The notes: generated by a model from the letters alone, not told the origin. 64,000 nucleotides of DNA from Pseudorhizobium xiangyangii (GCF_020531965.1 NZ_JAJAWH010000005.1:124001-188000), one strand, 5' to 3'. Positions 8,693 to 17,998 are shown, counted from the first letter of the stretch. Made by a program: numbers and translations.

Positions 8693-10708
8693 TCATGCCG
8701 CGGTCTTCTTGGCCTTGGCCTTGGCCTTGGCCTTTCGCAGAAGATCCGGCGGTGTCGCCTCAACTTCAAGGGCAGCAATCGCCTCGTCGAGCGCCATGGA
8801 AGTCTGCGCCTGAGAACCGAGGCGGCGGATGTTGACCGAGCGCTGCTCGGCCTCCTGGCGACCGCAGACGATGATCACCGGCACCTTGGAAACCGAGTGC
8901 TCACGGATCTTGTAGTTGATCTTCTCGTTGCGGAAGTCGGTCTCGACATTAAGGCCGGCTTCGCGCAGAGCTTCCGCCACTTCACGGCCGTAGTCGTCCG
9001 CATCCGAGGTGATCGTCGCCACAACGACCTGCGTCGGTGCGAACCACAGCGGCATGTGACCGGCGAAATTCTCGATCAGGATGCCGAGGAAGCGTTCCAT
9101 GGAGCCGCAGATCGCGCGGTGGATCATCACCGGCTGCTGCTTTTCGGAGTTCTGGTCGATGTAGAAGGCGCCGAAACGTTCCGGCAGGTTGAAATCCACC
9201 TGCGTCGTGCCGCACTGCCATTCGCGGCCGATGGCGTCCTTCAGCGTATACTCAAACTTCGGACCGTAGAAAGCGCCCTCGCCCGGCAGGATGCCGGTCT
9301 TGATCCGCCCACCCGACTGCGCCTCGATCGTCTTCAGCACGTCCATCATCACGCTTTCGGCGCGATCCCACAGGTCGTCGGATCCGACGCGCTTTTCAGG
9401 ACGGGTGGAGAGTTTGACGACGACTTCCGCGAAGCCGAAATCCTCATAGACCGACAGGATCAGGTCATTGATCCGAAGGCATTCGGCGGCCATCTGCTCG
9501 TCGGTGCAGAAGATGTGCGCATCGTCCTGGGTAAAGCCGCGGACGCGCATCAGTCCGTGCAACGAGCCGGACGGTTCGTAGCGGTGGACCAGACCGAATT
9601 CGGCAAGGCGAATCGGCAGTTCCCGGTAAGACTTCAGACCGTGCTTGAAGATCTGCACGTGGCCGGGGCAGTTCATCGGCTTCAACGCAAAGATGCGGTC
9701 GTCGGCTTCCGGATCGTCCGGGTTGGTCAGCGCGTGCGCCGACTTCACCGCGAACATGTTCTCCTGATACCAGCCCCAGTGACCGGACGTCTCCCACAGC
9801 GAGGTATCGAGCACCTGCGGCGCATTGACTTCCTCGTACACACCGGCGAGCCGGCGGCGCATATAGGCCGTCAGTGTCTGGAACATGCGCCAGCCCTTGC
9901 CGTGCCAGAAGACGACGCCCGGGCCCTCTTCCTGGAAATGGTAGAGGTCCATTTCGCGCCCCAGCTTGCGGTGGTCGCGCTTTTCCGCTTCTGCCAGCAC
10001 GTGGAGATACTGATCCAGCTCTTCCTGCGTCGCCCAGGCCGTACCGTAGATGCGGGTCAGCATCGGGTTGTTGCTGTCGCCGCGCCAATAGGCGCCGGCC
10101 ACTTTCATCAGTTTGAACGCCGTGCCGATCTGCCCCGTGGAGGCCATGTGTGGCCCGCGGCAAAGGTCGAACCAGTCACCCTGGTAGTAGATGTTGAGGT
10201 CCTGGTTCTCCGGAATGGCATCGACCAGCTCGACCTTGTAGTCCTCGCCCTTCGACGCGAAGACTTCCTTGGCCTTGTTGCGCGGCCAGACTTCCTTGGT
10301 GAACGGCTTGTTGCGGGCGATGATCTCCTTCATTTTCGCCTCGATCTTTGGCAGATCGTCCGGTGTGAAGGGCGTGTCGCGGGCAAAGTCGTAGTAGAAA
10401 CCGTTCTCGATGACCGGGCCGATGGTCACCTGCGTGCCGGGCCACAGTTCCTGCACGGCCTCTGCCATGACGTGTGCCGCATCGTGCCGGATCAGCTCCA
10501 GCGCGCGCGGATCGGTGCGAGTGACGATCTCGATCGCGCCATCGATGATGGGATCGGAGAGATCGCGCAATGTGCCGTCGATGGTGATTGCAACGGCCTT
10601 CTTCGCCAACGACTTGGAGATGGACTCGGCAACGTCGCGGCCGGTCGTGCCGGCATCGAAGCCGCGGACGGAGCCATCGGGAAATGTAAGGGAAACGGCT
10701 TGGGACAT
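8693..10708 (-). CDS. thrS: Threonine--tRNA ligase
   Basis: A 671-residue class II aminoacyl-tRNA synthetase that charges tRNA-Thr. Domain order: TGS (residues 1-65, [14 protein letters not shown]), editing domain ([16 protein letters not shown] and later), catalytic core with motif 2 ([21 protein letters not shown]) and the zinc-site region [13 protein letters not shown], and the C-terminal anticodon-binding domain. The ATG at 10708 is chosen because GGAG lies upstream; the frame opens nine codons earlier. The extreme C-terminus ends in a lysine/alanine tail, [13 protein letters not shown], encoded by about four copies of the hexamer GGCCTT (8711-8734), a slip-prone tract. Confidence 0.97.
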   Translation of the reverse strand: MSQAVSLTFPDGSVRGFDAGTTGRDVAESISKSLAKKAVAITIDGTLRDLSDPIIDGAIEIVTRTDPRALELIRHDAAHVMAEAVQELWPGTQVTIGPVIENGFYYDFARDTPFTPDDLPKIEAKMKEIIARNKPFTKEVWPRNKAKEVFASKGEDYKVELVDAIPENQDLNIYYQGDWFDLCRGPHMASTGQIGTAFKLMKVAGAYWRGDSNNPMLTRIYGTAWATQEELDQYLHVLAEAEKRDHRKLGREMDLYHFQEEGPGVVFWHGKGWRMFQTLTAYMRRRLAGVYEEVNAPQVLDTSLWETSGHWGWYQENMFAVKSAHALTNPDDPEADDRIFALKPMNCPGHVQIFKHGLKSYRELPIRLAEFGLVHRYEPSGSLHGLMRVRGFTQDDAHIFCTDEQMAAECLRINDLILSVYEDFGFAEVVVKLSTRPEKRVGSDDLWDRAESVMMDVLKTIEAQSGGRIKTGILPGEGAFYGPKFEYTLKDAIGREWQCGTTQVDFNLPERFGAFYIDQNSEKQQPVMIHRAICGSMERFLGILIENFAGHMPLWFAPTQVVVATITSDADDYGREVAEALREAGLNVETDFRNEKINYKIREHSVSKVPVIIVCGRQEAEQRSVNIRRLGSQAQTSMALDEAIAALEVEATPPDLLRKAKAKAKAKKTAA

Positions 10709-10820
10709 CGTATTCTCCTGGACCAGTCCCGCCAACGAATGCGGGTGGTTGTTGTCAAAACGCGGCAGCGTGCCGGCGCGGGAAGCGAAATAAAGACTTT
10801 TGGCACTTGAGTAAAGGCAG

Positions 10821-11351
10821 CTAGCCGCCGTCGCCGATCAGTGCGGCCAAACCCCTTACGGTATTCGCGTTGCGCATTGTTCCTACACCGAGTCGTTTGG
10901 TCGTAAGCGCAGAAGGCAGCCGCGACTTGGCGGGCTCGCCCATGAAATCAATCCAAAGGTCCCCGTCGACCAGCGCGAGCCGCTCGTGTCGCTGGAGCCG
11001 CGCGAGATCATCGAGGCAGGTTCTTGCCAGTGGCTGACGCATCACCCGTACGATGACCTGTGCACCTTGCCCGTCGGCGAACGGATTGGCCGCCACCAGC
11101 ATGTTCCATTGCGACGCCGTGCGGACGATGATGTCGACAGACTTGCCGAAGCGATTCCTGAAGGCATGCTCCAGCCGCTCTTCAATCTCAGTCACCTGCT
11201 GCCCTTCAGTCTCGAAAAGCAGATTTCCCGTTGCGACCAGCGTCCTGCAGTTGCCGTATCCCAACTCCTCGGCCATGTTCCGCAGGTCTGCCATCAGCAG
11301 TCTCCTGCCGGGCTCCAGAACAATGCTGTGCAGCAAGGCGACGTAGATCAT
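10821..11351 (-). CDS. DUF1697 domain-containing protein
   Basis: A 176-residue cytoplasmic protein of the DUF1697 family. The family pattern is visible: start [47 protein letters not shown], then a region with [12 protein letters not shown], and the closing [22 protein letters not shown], in which the K-x-T-x-RN-type end is typical. The usual opening is closer to 'YIALLRGINVGG'; here it reads [13 protein letters not shown], so it diverges at a normally conserved spot. Function of the family is not established. Stands alone between thrS and yidD. Confidence 0.85.
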   Translation of the reverse strand: MIYVALLHSIVLEPGRRLLMADLRNMAEELGYGNCRTLVATGNLLFETEGQQVTEIEERLEHAFRNRFGKSVDIIVRTASQWNMLVAANPFADGQGAQVIVRVMRQPLARTCLDDLARLQRHERLALVDGDLWIDFMGEPAKSRLPSALTTKRLGVGTMRNANTVRGLAALIGDGG

Positions 11352-11440
11352 GTCAAGTTTCCTCTACGCGCCGGACCTCATCCATTGCCGCTGACCGAAA
11401 ATCCGACACGTGGGGAGACGCCTTGACCTCCCAGCGCCAT

Positions 11441-11800
11441 TCACCTCACCGCCCGGTGACGCTTCCAGTAGCGCCAGGGCGTCCACCAATGCTGGCGTTC
11501 GCTCATTTGTTCCGGCACCGGATCCAGGCCCGATGTTCCGCCCGGCCCACAGCGCCCGACGCGAAAAAGCGTCATCCATCCGCCAGCCCACAGGCCGTGG
11601 CGGGCAATCGACTCGTAGCCGTATTCGGAACATGTGGGGATATGCCGGCAGGAATTTCCGATGAAGCCGGACAAGGTCAGTTGATAGAGACGGACAAGCC
11701 CCATCCCGAAGAGCCGGCCGGGCGTCTTTCGGTAGTGCCCCTGCCAGTTGCGGGACCGACCGGCTGGTGGGGGGGAGCCGCAATCGGGAGCGCTGCACAT
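11441..11800 (-). CDS. yidD: Membrane protein insertion efficiency factor YidD
   Basis: A 119-residue basic protein of the YidD family, a peripheral inner-membrane helper of YidC-dependent insertion. The core reads LVRLYQLTLSGFIGNSCRHIPTCSEYGYESIARHG, with the conserved cysteines and the PTCSEY signature, followed by GGWMTLFRVGRCGP. An N-terminal extension of about 30 residues (cysteine- and proline-containing) and a basic, tryptophan-rich tail flank the core. The ATG at 11800 lies one base from the stop of the IscU-like gene (11802-11804), so the two form an operon. In many bacteria yidD sits between rnpA and yidC; here it is elsewhere. Confidence 0.93.
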   Translation of the reverse strand: MCSAPDCGSPPPAGRSRNWQGHYRKTPGRLFGMGLVRLYQLTLSGFIGNSCRHIPTCSEYGYESIARHGLWAGGWMTLFRVGRCGPGGTSGLDPVPEQMSERQHWWTPWRYWKRHRAVR

Positions 11801-11801
11801 A

Positions 11802-12248
11802 TCAGGCCGACACAGCCTGCGCGGCCCGGGACTCGATCTGGTCGATCGAATCGACGACGGCTTCGAACGTCAGCATCGTCGAAGCGTGGCGGGCCTTGTA
11901 ATCCTTCACGGGCATCAGGTAGCGCATGTCCTCGAACCGCCCGGAAGGGCCTTCGCCGCCCGCGGTCAGCATTGCCAGCATGTCCTGCCGGGCCTGGCGG
12001 AGTTCCGCAGCGGTGGCGCCCACCACATGGCTGGCCATCACCGACGACGATGCCTGGCCCAGCGCGCAGGCACGCACCTCATGGGCAAAATCCGTGACGA
12101 TGCCATCGCGCATCTTGAGATAGACCCGCACCCTTGATCCACACAGTTTGGAGTGCTTCTCCGAGGTCGCGTCGGCGTCCGGTAACGTGCCGGACCGTGT
12201 GATGTTGCCCGCGAATTCGAGGATCTTGCTGTTGTAGATATCGTCCAT
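11802..12248 (-). CDS. IscU/SufU-like iron-sulfur scaffold protein
   Basis: A 148-residue protein of the IscU/NifU N-terminal fold. The first ligand region is KLCGSRVRVYLKM (Cys about 36) and the second ACALGQASSSVMASHV (Cys about 61). At the place of the third cluster-binding cysteine (normally R-x-x-C-x-x-L near the end), the sequence is RHASTMLTFEA with no Cys. This variant is common in alphaproteobacterial relatives and casts doubt on canonical scaffold activity. Divergent from folE; co-transcribed with yidD. Confidence 0.85.
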   Translation of the reverse strand: MDDIYNSKILEFAGNITRSGTLPDADATSEKHSKLCGSRVRVYLKMRDGIVTDFAHEVRACALGQASSSVMASHVVGATAAELRQARQDMLAMLTAGGEGPSGRFEDMRYLMPVKDYKARHASTMLTFEAVVDSIDQIESRAAQAVSA

Positions 12249-12526
12249 GTATTGGCTCGGTCCGCCCTGGCGGTGTCTATTGTAAACGGTGCGTCAACCG
12301 GGGCGCTCTGTAAACCCGCCCCGACGTTACTATATGTGACCTGACGCCGGAACGATCAAGAAAAGGATGCTTCGGCGCCCTTTAGGCGGAAAAAGAGGCG
12401 GAAATATCTTGTCAAAGTGGTCGCGAGGGCTCAGATACCGACTGATTACGGACGGTTTCCTGCCCAGCAACCTCCGGAATGCATGAACAGGATGCGGTAA
12501 ATGACGCCGTCATCCGGGAGACAGCC

Positions 12527-13141
12527 ATGGATGCAATTGTGAAGAACTTCCCGGCCGCTGGCCAGACCGATAGCCGTCCGACCCAGGAGCAGGCCGAAGA
12601 AGCGGTTCGCGTTCTTCTGCGCTGGGTGGGCGAGGATCCGCAACGTGAGGGCCTCCTGGACACGCCGAAGCGCGTAGCCACCGCCTATCGGGAGCTGTTC
12701 TCCGGCTACGACCTCTCGTCGGAAGAAGTACTCGGTCGCACGTTCGAGGAAGTCTCTGGCTACGACGATCCCGTCCTCGTGCGCGATATTCCATTCTACT
12801 CCCATTGCGAGCACCATATGCTGCCAATCAACGGCAAGGCGCATGTCGCCTACCTGCCGAACGGCCGTGTTCTCGGCCTGTCGAAGATTGCACGGGTGGT
12901 GGATATCTTCGGGCGCCGGCTGCAGACGCAGGAAAACATGACGGCGCAGGTGGCGGCAGCTATTGATTCAACACTCAAGCCCCGAGGTGTTGCCGTGATG
13001 ATCGAAGCCGAGCACTCCTGCATGGCGATGCGCGGCGTGCAGAAGCAGGGCTCGACCACGCTCACAACGACCTTCACTGGCGAATTCAAGACCAATGCTG
13101 CCGAGCAGGCCCGCTTCTTGAGTCTCGTCCGCAACCGGTAG
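12527..13141 (+). CDS. folE: GTP cyclohydrolase I
   Basis: A 204-residue homolog of FolE, which converts GTP to 7,8-dihydroneopterin triphosphate, the first step to tetrahydrofolate. Zinc ligands are present in [11 protein letters not shown] (Cys and His) and [13 protein letters not shown] (Cys). The start at 12527 ([12 protein letters not shown]) matches family N-termini and is preceded by GGGAGACAGCC; the frame is open to an ATG at 12479, which would add 16 residues. It is followed by hisI 10 bases downstream and then a patatin gene, an arrangement that suggests co-transcription. Confidence 0.96.
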   Translation: MDAIVKNFPAAGQTDSRPTQEQAEEAVRVLLRWVGEDPQREGLLDTPKRVATAYRELFSGYDLSSEEVLGRTFEEVSGYDDPVLVRDIPFYSHCEHHMLPINGKAHVAYLPNGRVLGLSKIARVVDIFGRRLQTQENMTAQVAAAIDSTLKPRGVAVMIEAEHSCMAMRGVQKQGSTTLTTTFTGEFKTNAAEQARFLSLVRNR

Positions 13142-13151
13142 AATTCTCCCA

Positions 13152-13607
13152 ATGTCGCTGAGTTTTGCGCCACCATCCAAGGACAAGGCTGTGCAGGAAG
13201 ACGCGGGGCCGTTCGCGCCCCTGTTCGATGCCAACGGTCTCCTCACCGCTGTGGTCACCGACGTTTCCGATGGTGAACTGCTGATGGTTGCGCACATGAA
13301 CAGTGAGGCATTGGCGCTCACGATCGAGACAGGCATAGCCCACTACTTCAGTCGGTCGCGGCAGAAGATCTGGAAGAAGGGCGAATCCTCCGGCAATCTC
13401 CAGACCGTGCATGAAATTCGGACGGACTGCGATCAGGATGCGGTCTGGCTGAAAGTCTCCGTCGCGGGACATGACGCCACATGCCATACGGGTCGCCGCT
13501 CGTGTTTCTACCGCACGGTCGATAAAGCCGACGGCGGTGCGACACTCTCGATTACCGACGATCACCAGCACTTCGATCCTGCGGAAATCTATGGTGGAAC
13601 CAACTAG
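13152..13607 (+). CDS. hisI: Phosphoribosyl-AMP cyclohydrolase
   Basis: A 151-residue enzyme that opens the purine ring of phosphoribosyl-AMP in histidine biosynthesis. The hallmark sequence [19 protein letters not shown] is followed by [17 protein letters not shown] and [13 protein letters not shown], which carry the conserved metal-binding aspartates and cysteines. It is the monofunctional form, without a HisE (pyrophosphohydrolase) domain. It lies 10 bases after folE. Other his genes are not in the window. Confidence 0.97.
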   Translation: MSLSFAPPSKDKAVQEDAGPFAPLFDANGLLTAVVTDVSDGELLMVAHMNSEALALTIETGIAHYFSRSRQKIWKKGESSGNLQTVHEIRTDCDQDAVWLKVSVAGHDATCHTGRRSCFYRTVDKADGGATLSITDDHQHFDPAEIYGGTN

Positions 13608-13714
13608 CGGCCTGTCCTGTTTTCTGGCACGCTGAGGCACAGGTATACCATTTAGAAACCCGTCGCTGGTTTACTTGATCTTCGATGGAACGTTGTTCAG
13701 CCTGGAGGGCGTCG

Positions 13715-14668
13715 ATGCTGAACTGGAGTTGGAACCGCAGTGGTACGGGTGTAGCGCCCGCCGATTCCGATGTCATTCGTCCACCCGCCCCCCCAATAGC
13801 AATCGATGTCCCGAAAAAGGCGAAACTGTCTCTGGCGCTGGGTGGCGGTGCGGCCCGCGGCTGGGCTCATATCGGCGTTCTTCGCGCCCTGGATGAAGCC
13901 GGCATCGAGGTCGGCATGATTGCCGGCACATCGATCGGCGCCCTGGTCGGCGGATGCTATCTGGCCGGCAAGCTCGATGAACTTGAGGCATTCGCCCGCT
14001 CCCTGACGATGCGCCGGATAGCCGGACTGCTTGACTTCACGATCGGGGGCGGCGGACTTTTCGGCGGCATGCGTCTCACAAAACGTATGCAGGAGCATCT
14101 GGAAGGGATTTCCATCGAAGACCTGGACCGGCCATTCGTGGCTGTGGCGACGGAACTTCACAGCGGGCATGAGGTGTGGATCGGAAGCGGATCCCTCATC
14201 ACCGCACTCAAGGCCTCCTACGCCCTGCCCGGCATTTTCGAGCCGGTCACCTGCAACAACCGTACCCTCGTGGACGGTGCGCTGGTCAACCCCGTCCCGA
14301 CCTCGGTCTGCCGCGCCTATGAGCAGCCGCTCGTGGTTGCCGTCAATCTCAACTACGACGTCTTCGGCCGGTCCGCGGTGGTCAAGCACAGCGCCAGCGT
14401 CCAGCCGATGGAAGAGCCCCGCCCGAAGGCGCCCGACAACCACATGCGCTTGCCGGGGGTCATGGTCCAGGCCTTCAATATCATCCAGGAGCGCATTTCA
14501 CGGGCGCGCCTGGCCGGCGATCCGCCTGATCTCGCCCTGCACCCTCGCCTCAACGATATCGGCCTCTCGGAATTCCACCGCGCAGGCGAGGCAATCGACC
14601 GCGGCTACGCCGAAACGGCCAACCAGATCGCAGCCCTGCAACGGATGCAGGAGGCATTCGCTCGCTGA
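13715..14668 (+). CDS. Patatin-like phospholipase family protein
   Basis: A 317-residue serine lipase of the patatin fold (RssA/YlbK-like). The oxyanion-hole glycines (LALGGGAARGWAHIGVL, about residues 39-55), the nucleophile elbow GTSIGALVGG (Ser about 71) and the catalytic Asp in VDGALVNPVP are all present, so it is likely active. The start at 13715 (MLNWSWNRSG) follows GGAGGGCGTCG; the frame opens ten codons earlier. No signal peptide. Its place after folE-hisI is probably an operon tail. The substrate lipid is unknown. Confidence 0.92.
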   Translation: MLNWSWNRSGTGVAPADSDVIRPPAPPIAIDVPKKAKLSLALGGGAARGWAHIGVLRALDEAGIEVGMIAGTSIGALVGGCYLAGKLDELEAFARSLTMRRIAGLLDFTIGGGGLFGGMRLTKRMQEHLEGISIEDLDRPFVAVATELHSGHEVWIGSGSLITALKASYALPGIFEPVTCNNRTLVDGALVNPVPTSVCRAYEQPLVVAVNLNYDVFGRSAVVKHSASVQPMEEPRPKAPDNHMRLPGVMVQAFNIIQERISRARLAGDPPDLALHPRLNDIGLSEFHRAGEAIDRGYAETANQIAALQRMQEAFAR

Positions 14669-14704
14669 GGCTCTCCTCAACGAGCGAACCATACAATGCA
14701 TCTG

Positions 14705-15139
14705 TCAGCCTGCGATGTAGGCCTTGATCTGTTCGGCCTCCAGCTCCACTTCCCGGATCCGTGACTTCACGACGTCCCCGATCGAAATGATGCCCACGAG
14801 CTGGCCGCCTTCTTCGACCGGTACGTGGCGAAACCGGCCGCTGCTCATCATTTCCATCAGCTGATTGACCGTCGTTTCTTCGCGGCAGCGTTGCACGGTG
14901 ACTGTCATGACCGACGAAATCGGCTGTTCCAGGACGGCTGCACCCTTGGTAGCCAGCGCCCGGACGACATCACGCTCCGTGAAAATTCCCGTCACCCGGC
15001 CTTCGACCCCCGTGACGACCACCGCACCGATACGCTTCTCGTTCAGTACCGCAGCGACCTCAAGCACGGTCTTTTCCGGCGTAACGGTGACGACGTCGCG
15101 TCCCTTGGCGTCCAGCATGTTCTTGACGATGATCGACAT
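14705..15139 (-). CDS. CBS domain-containing protein
   Basis: A 144-residue protein that is essentially one pair of CBS domains (Bateman module), the type that binds adenosine nucleotides or other ligands. Domain 1: MLDAKGRDVVTVTPEKTVLEVAAVLNEK through TERDVVRAL; domain 2: MTVTVQRCREETTVNQLMEMM through GIISIGDVVKSRI. The motif SGRFRHVPV is typical of this stand-alone rhizobial type. The ATG at 15139 has GAGGAGAAAGCC before it. What it regulates is unknown. Its upstream gap holds repeat copy B. Confidence 0.93.
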   Translation of the reverse strand: MSIIVKNMLDAKGRDVVTVTPEKTVLEVAAVLNEKRIGAVVVTGVEGRVTGIFTERDVVRALATKGAAVLEQPISSVMTVTVQRCREETTVNQLMEMMSSGRFRHVPVEEGGQLVGIISIGDVVKSRIREVELEAEQIKAYIAG

Positions 15140-15166
15140 GGCTTTCTCCTCGCAAACCAGTTGCTC

Positions 15167-15234
15167 GCGCATCGCACCTGAAAACCGGGTTGGGTTTCGG
15201 AAGTACGATGCGCAAATTCAAAAGTGCTACAACA
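15167..15234. repeat. Intergenic palindromic repeat, copy B
   Basis: Begins with GCGCATCGCACCTGAA and ends with ACGATGCGCA followed by TTCAAAA and ACA. The outer arms GCGCATCG and CGATGCGC are complementary. It shares a series of blocks with copy A at 3016-3109 in the same order: GCGCAT, ACCTGAA, TTTC-GGAA, ATGCGCA and TCAAA. The TACAGCGTC hairpin of copy A is missing or decayed here. It lies between the CBS gene start and the rhomboid gene end. Confidence 0.55.
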
Positions 15235-15287
15235 GATGGTGCCTTCGCTTTGGAACGAATGCAACTGTCTCTCATGCCGGCGTGCTG

Positions 15288-16031
15288 TCACAGATCTCTG
15301 GCGGGCAAGGGATCGAAGAAGCCGAAGAGAAGAAAACCGAAGAGGAAGCCGCCGATATGCGCGTCCCAGGCGATCTCGCCGACATCACTCCCCACCAGCG
15401 GCAGGCCGACAGCAATGAGGATGTTTCCGAAAAACCAGAGACCCGTGAACACGGCGACCGTACGATTGCGCAACGACCCCAGGATCGACTGCCTTGGATA
15501 AAGGTGACCGTAGATTCTGTTGAAGCCGCCGCGAGCCGGAAAGGCGAATCGGCACGCCGCGCCCATCAGCGCCGAAACGACACCGGAAGCGCCGATCAGG
15601 ATGGTCTGACCGCCCCAGTGTAACCCGGCGTGGAAGAATGCTGCAGCCGCGGCCGAGAGGACCCAGAACAGCACATACCGGGTCGCGCCGATCCGCCTGA
15701 CGACAGGCGCGCCGAATGCCATCAGCCACAGGGTGTTGAAGACCAGATGCTCTACACCGCCATGCAGCAGCGAATAGGTGACCGGTGTCCAGAGCCACTC
15801 CAGACCTTGCGCTGCCAACGGGTAGACATAGCGGAGGGGCGTAAAAGCCATGTAGAAAAGGAGCTGGCTGCGCTGCTCGTCGTCCATCAGAAGCGCTTCC
15901 ACCACATAGAGCGCCACCAGCAGCAGAATCGTCAGAACGAGGATACCCGGCATATTGAACACGGGTTGCCGAGGCGGACGTTCGTTCAAAACCTCGCCGC
16001 CGTCTTCTGCCCAATCCCGCTGCTGCACCAT
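15288..16031 (-). CDS. Rhomboid family intramembrane serine protease
   Basis: A 247-residue polytopic membrane protein. The catalytic serine is in LIGASGVVSALMGAA (GxSG) and the catalytic histidine in the last helix, DAHIGGFLFGFLLFG. Six or so hydrophobic segments, starting with ILVLTILLLVALYVVEALL; the L1 loop before the second helix contains the tract PLRYVYPLAAQGLEWLWTPVTYSLLHGG, matching the rhomboid substrate-gate region. The ATG at 16031 (MVQQRDWAEDGG) is the likely start; the frame opens 16 codons earlier. Divergent from the PilZ gene. Its substrate is unknown. Confidence 0.93.
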   Translation of the reverse strand: MVQQRDWAEDGGEVLNERPPRQPVFNMPGILVLTILLLVALYVVEALLMDDEQRSQLLFYMAFTPLRYVYPLAAQGLEWLWTPVTYSLLHGGVEHLVFNTLWLMAFGAPVVRRIGATRYVLFWVLSAAAAAFFHAGLHWGGQTILIGASGVVSALMGAACRFAFPARGGFNRIYGHLYPRQSILGSLRNRTVAVFTGLWFFGNILIAVGLPLVGSDVGEIAWDAHIGGFLFGFLLFGFFDPLPARDL

Positions 16032-16246
16032 TGCCGTTCCCTTTTTTTGCCTGCAGCCATATAGAGCACCCCGCCCCAATAAAAGAAGCCCGGATTTCGT
16101 CGAAGTCGCGAGCCTTGCAATGACAACGGAGACGGGAACCGAAACGTCCGCCGATCCGCTTGATATTGCGGTAAACGCAACCTGAAATACCCAATGTTAA
16201 CCAGCACAAGGTATCGATGGGTAACCTGTAGACAGGATTGCCATCT

Positions 16247-16858
16247 ATGTACTCATTTCAGACGCCCCCGAATTCGGCACAGCAGCAGCCTCCGGCAGCC
16301 AGAGCCTTTCAGCGGGTCGGCATCAAGGTGGACGGTCGGCTCATGCTCGCCGACCGGGAAGAGTATCCGTGCATGGCCGTCCAGATGTCTCCAGGCGATG
16401 TGGAATTCACCTGCATTGGGCGCCCCCGCATCAACGAGCGCGTCATAGCCTATCTCGACCATCTCGGCCGCATCGAGGGCCGTGTCACGGAGGTCGGCAC
16501 TTCCGGCTTCTCGATGCAGATCAACGCCACCGACCGCAAGCGTGAAAAACTGGCCGCGCAACTGACCTGGATCGCCAACAAGCATGAGCTGGGGCTTCCC
16601 GAAGATCGCCGGCACGACCGTCTCACACCCCGCCAGACGAACATCGAGATTACGCTCGATGACGGCAGCCGATATAGCTGCCGCCTCATGGACCTCTCGC
16701 TGTCCGGGGCAGCCGTAGATATCGACATTCGTCCGCCACTCGGCACGCCGGTTCGTCTCGGAAGCATGCGCGGCAAGGTCATTCGACACTTCATGGAAGG
16801 TGTCGCAGTGGAGTTTGGTAGCGTGCAGTCACGGGAATCTCTGCGCGAATTCCTCTAG
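16247..16858 (+). CDS. PilZ domain protein (two PilZ-like domains)
   Basis: A 203-residue soluble protein. The C-terminal PilZ domain has the c-di-GMP-binding signature: an arginine motif (RRHDRLTPR, about 120-128) and D-x-S-x-x-G (DLSLSGAAVDI, about 150-160). The N-terminal half has a similar layout (VGIKVDGRLMLADREEYPCMAVQMSPGDVEF) but no intact RxxxR, so it is probably a degenerate, non-binding PilZ. The start at 16247 (MYSFQTPP) is used because the TTG at 16238 is too near the AGGA. A terminator follows the stop. It is followed, after 528 bases, by a LapG-like protease gene. Confidence 0.88.
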   Translation: MYSFQTPPNSAQQQPPAARAFQRVGIKVDGRLMLADREEYPCMAVQMSPGDVEFTCIGRPRINERVIAYLDHLGRIEGRVTEVGTSGFSMQINATDRKREKLAAQLTWIANKHELGLPEDRRHDRLTPRQTNIEITLDDGSRYSCRLMDLSLSGAAVDIDIRPPLGTPVRLGSMRGKVIRHFMEGVAVEFGSVQSRESLREFL

Positions 16859-17386
16859 CCTCCATAGATATGTCCAGAACGAAAAGGCGGCCATCGGCCG
16901 TCTTTTTCCGTTTTAGACCAAATCCGGGCGGCGATTTTGCATCGTTTCGGAACAGCCCTCCAAAAAAAACGTCCTGTTTCGAGAAAAAATTTGAGACTCC
17001 GCCGCGTCGATACCGGCCTGTTTCGACGCCGAGGAGGCGTCTCGGCGCGGTCCAGCGGAGCCAGAACGCCTTGCAGAGGAGGCATCGCAGCCTCCTCGCA
17101 CCGTAGGATGATCGGCATTGCACTCGCTCACCGTTAATCACCTGGTTCGGCGATGCCTTGAACTTCGGGGCTCAGACGGATGCCTCGCGGCTTCCGCGTT
17201 ATCGGTCACGGGACAATTTGCATCGAAACCTGGACAAATTTGATTCAAATTTTACGAAAATTTTCTGCGTATTTGATGCGAGTTTTCTGAAACTTCGTTT
17301 CAAATAATCATTTGATTTTACTACGCAATTTTGCGCGCCATCAAACCCCGCCTGTCATCTTCCCCTCACAACGGGGAAACGAGAAC
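16859..17386. other. Long intergenic region with terminator and A/T-rich block
   Basis: No supported gene. It begins with the PilZ-gene terminator (16882-16907). The middle, about 16940-17200, is GC-rich with no clear signal. From about 17212 to 17335 the base composition turns strongly A/T-rich, with runs such as CAAATTTGATTC and CGAAAATTTTCTG, unlike the rest of the window. This block lies just upstream of the protease gene and probably contains its promoter and binding sites for a nucleoid-type repressor. Confidence 0.6.
16882..16907 (+). terminator. Intrinsic terminator of the PilZ gene
   Basis: GGCGGCC (16886-16892) pairs with GGCCGTC (16896-16902), including one G-T pair, around a 3-base loop. 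An A-run precedes it and TCTTTTT follows, 24 bases after the PilZ stop codon. Confidence 0.85.
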
Positions 17387-17998
17387 ATGACACTTCGCAA
17401 GGGAATAAGCGCCGCTATCGCCACCGTCTTCTTCACATTGCTGGCGGCAGGGTCTTCGTCCGCTACGCCAGCAGCGATGGAAATCGTCGGCAAGGCCAAC
17501 CCGCCGATCGGTCACTACGAGTTTTGCCGCGTCTACAGCAGCGAATGCACACCCCTCTCTGTCGAACCGAGCTCGTCGATGACGCTGACGGAAGACAAGT
17601 GGCGCACAATTCTCGACATCAACTACACGGTGAACACCACCATCGAGCCCCTCACCGATCAGGAAATTTACGGCGTCGAGGAGCGCTGGGCCTATCCGCG
17701 TACGGTCGGTGATTGTGAAGACTTCGTACTCCTCAAGCGCAAGATGCTGATGGCCAAGGGCTTCAACGCTTCGGACCTTCTCATCACCGTCGTTCTGCAG
17801 CCGAACGGCGAAGGCCACGCCGTCCTCACCGTCCGCACCGACCGTGGCGATTTCGTTCTCGACAACATGCGCAGCCAGGTCATGTTGTGGTCCGAGACCG
17901 AATACACATTCCTCAAGCGCCAGGCGTCCGATCACCCGGGCCGCTGGGTAAAACTGCAGGATGGCCGTGCAACCGCGGTCGGCAGCGTCGGCTACTGA
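17387..17998 (+). CDS. Transglutaminase-like cysteine peptidase (LapG-like family)
   Basis: A 203-residue exported protein of the bacterial transglutaminase-like cysteine proteinase family (PF06035, MEROPS C93), to which the adhesin-cleaving protease LapG belongs. Signal peptide GISAAIATVFFTLLAAGSSSA. Catalytic residues are visible: Cys in VGDCEDFVLLKRKML, His in GHAVLTV and Asp in VLDNMRSQ. The FCRVYSSEC segment near the mature N-terminus is typical. The start at 17387 (MTLRKG) has GGGGAAACGAGAAC before it. A PilZ gene lies upstream, and the 250-base A/T-rich leader may carry regulation. Whether a LapD-like receptor exists in the genome cannot be seen here. Confidence 0.88.
   Translation: MTLRKGISAAIATVFFTLLAAGSSSATPAAMEIVGKANPPIGHYEFCRVYSSECTPLSVEPSSSMTLTEDKWRTILDINYTVNTTIEPLTDQEIYGVEERWAYPRTVGDCEDFVLLKRKMLMAKGFNASDLLITVVLQPNGEGHAVLTVRTDRGDFVLDNMRSQVMLWSETEYTFLKRQASDHPGRWVKLQDGRATAVGSVGY

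Noticed and set aside
8417-10810. Very long plus-strand open frame antisense to thrS
   Set aside because: It is the mirror frame of a high-GC coding region; composition is Arg/His/Gly-rich noise and thrS fully explains the sequence.
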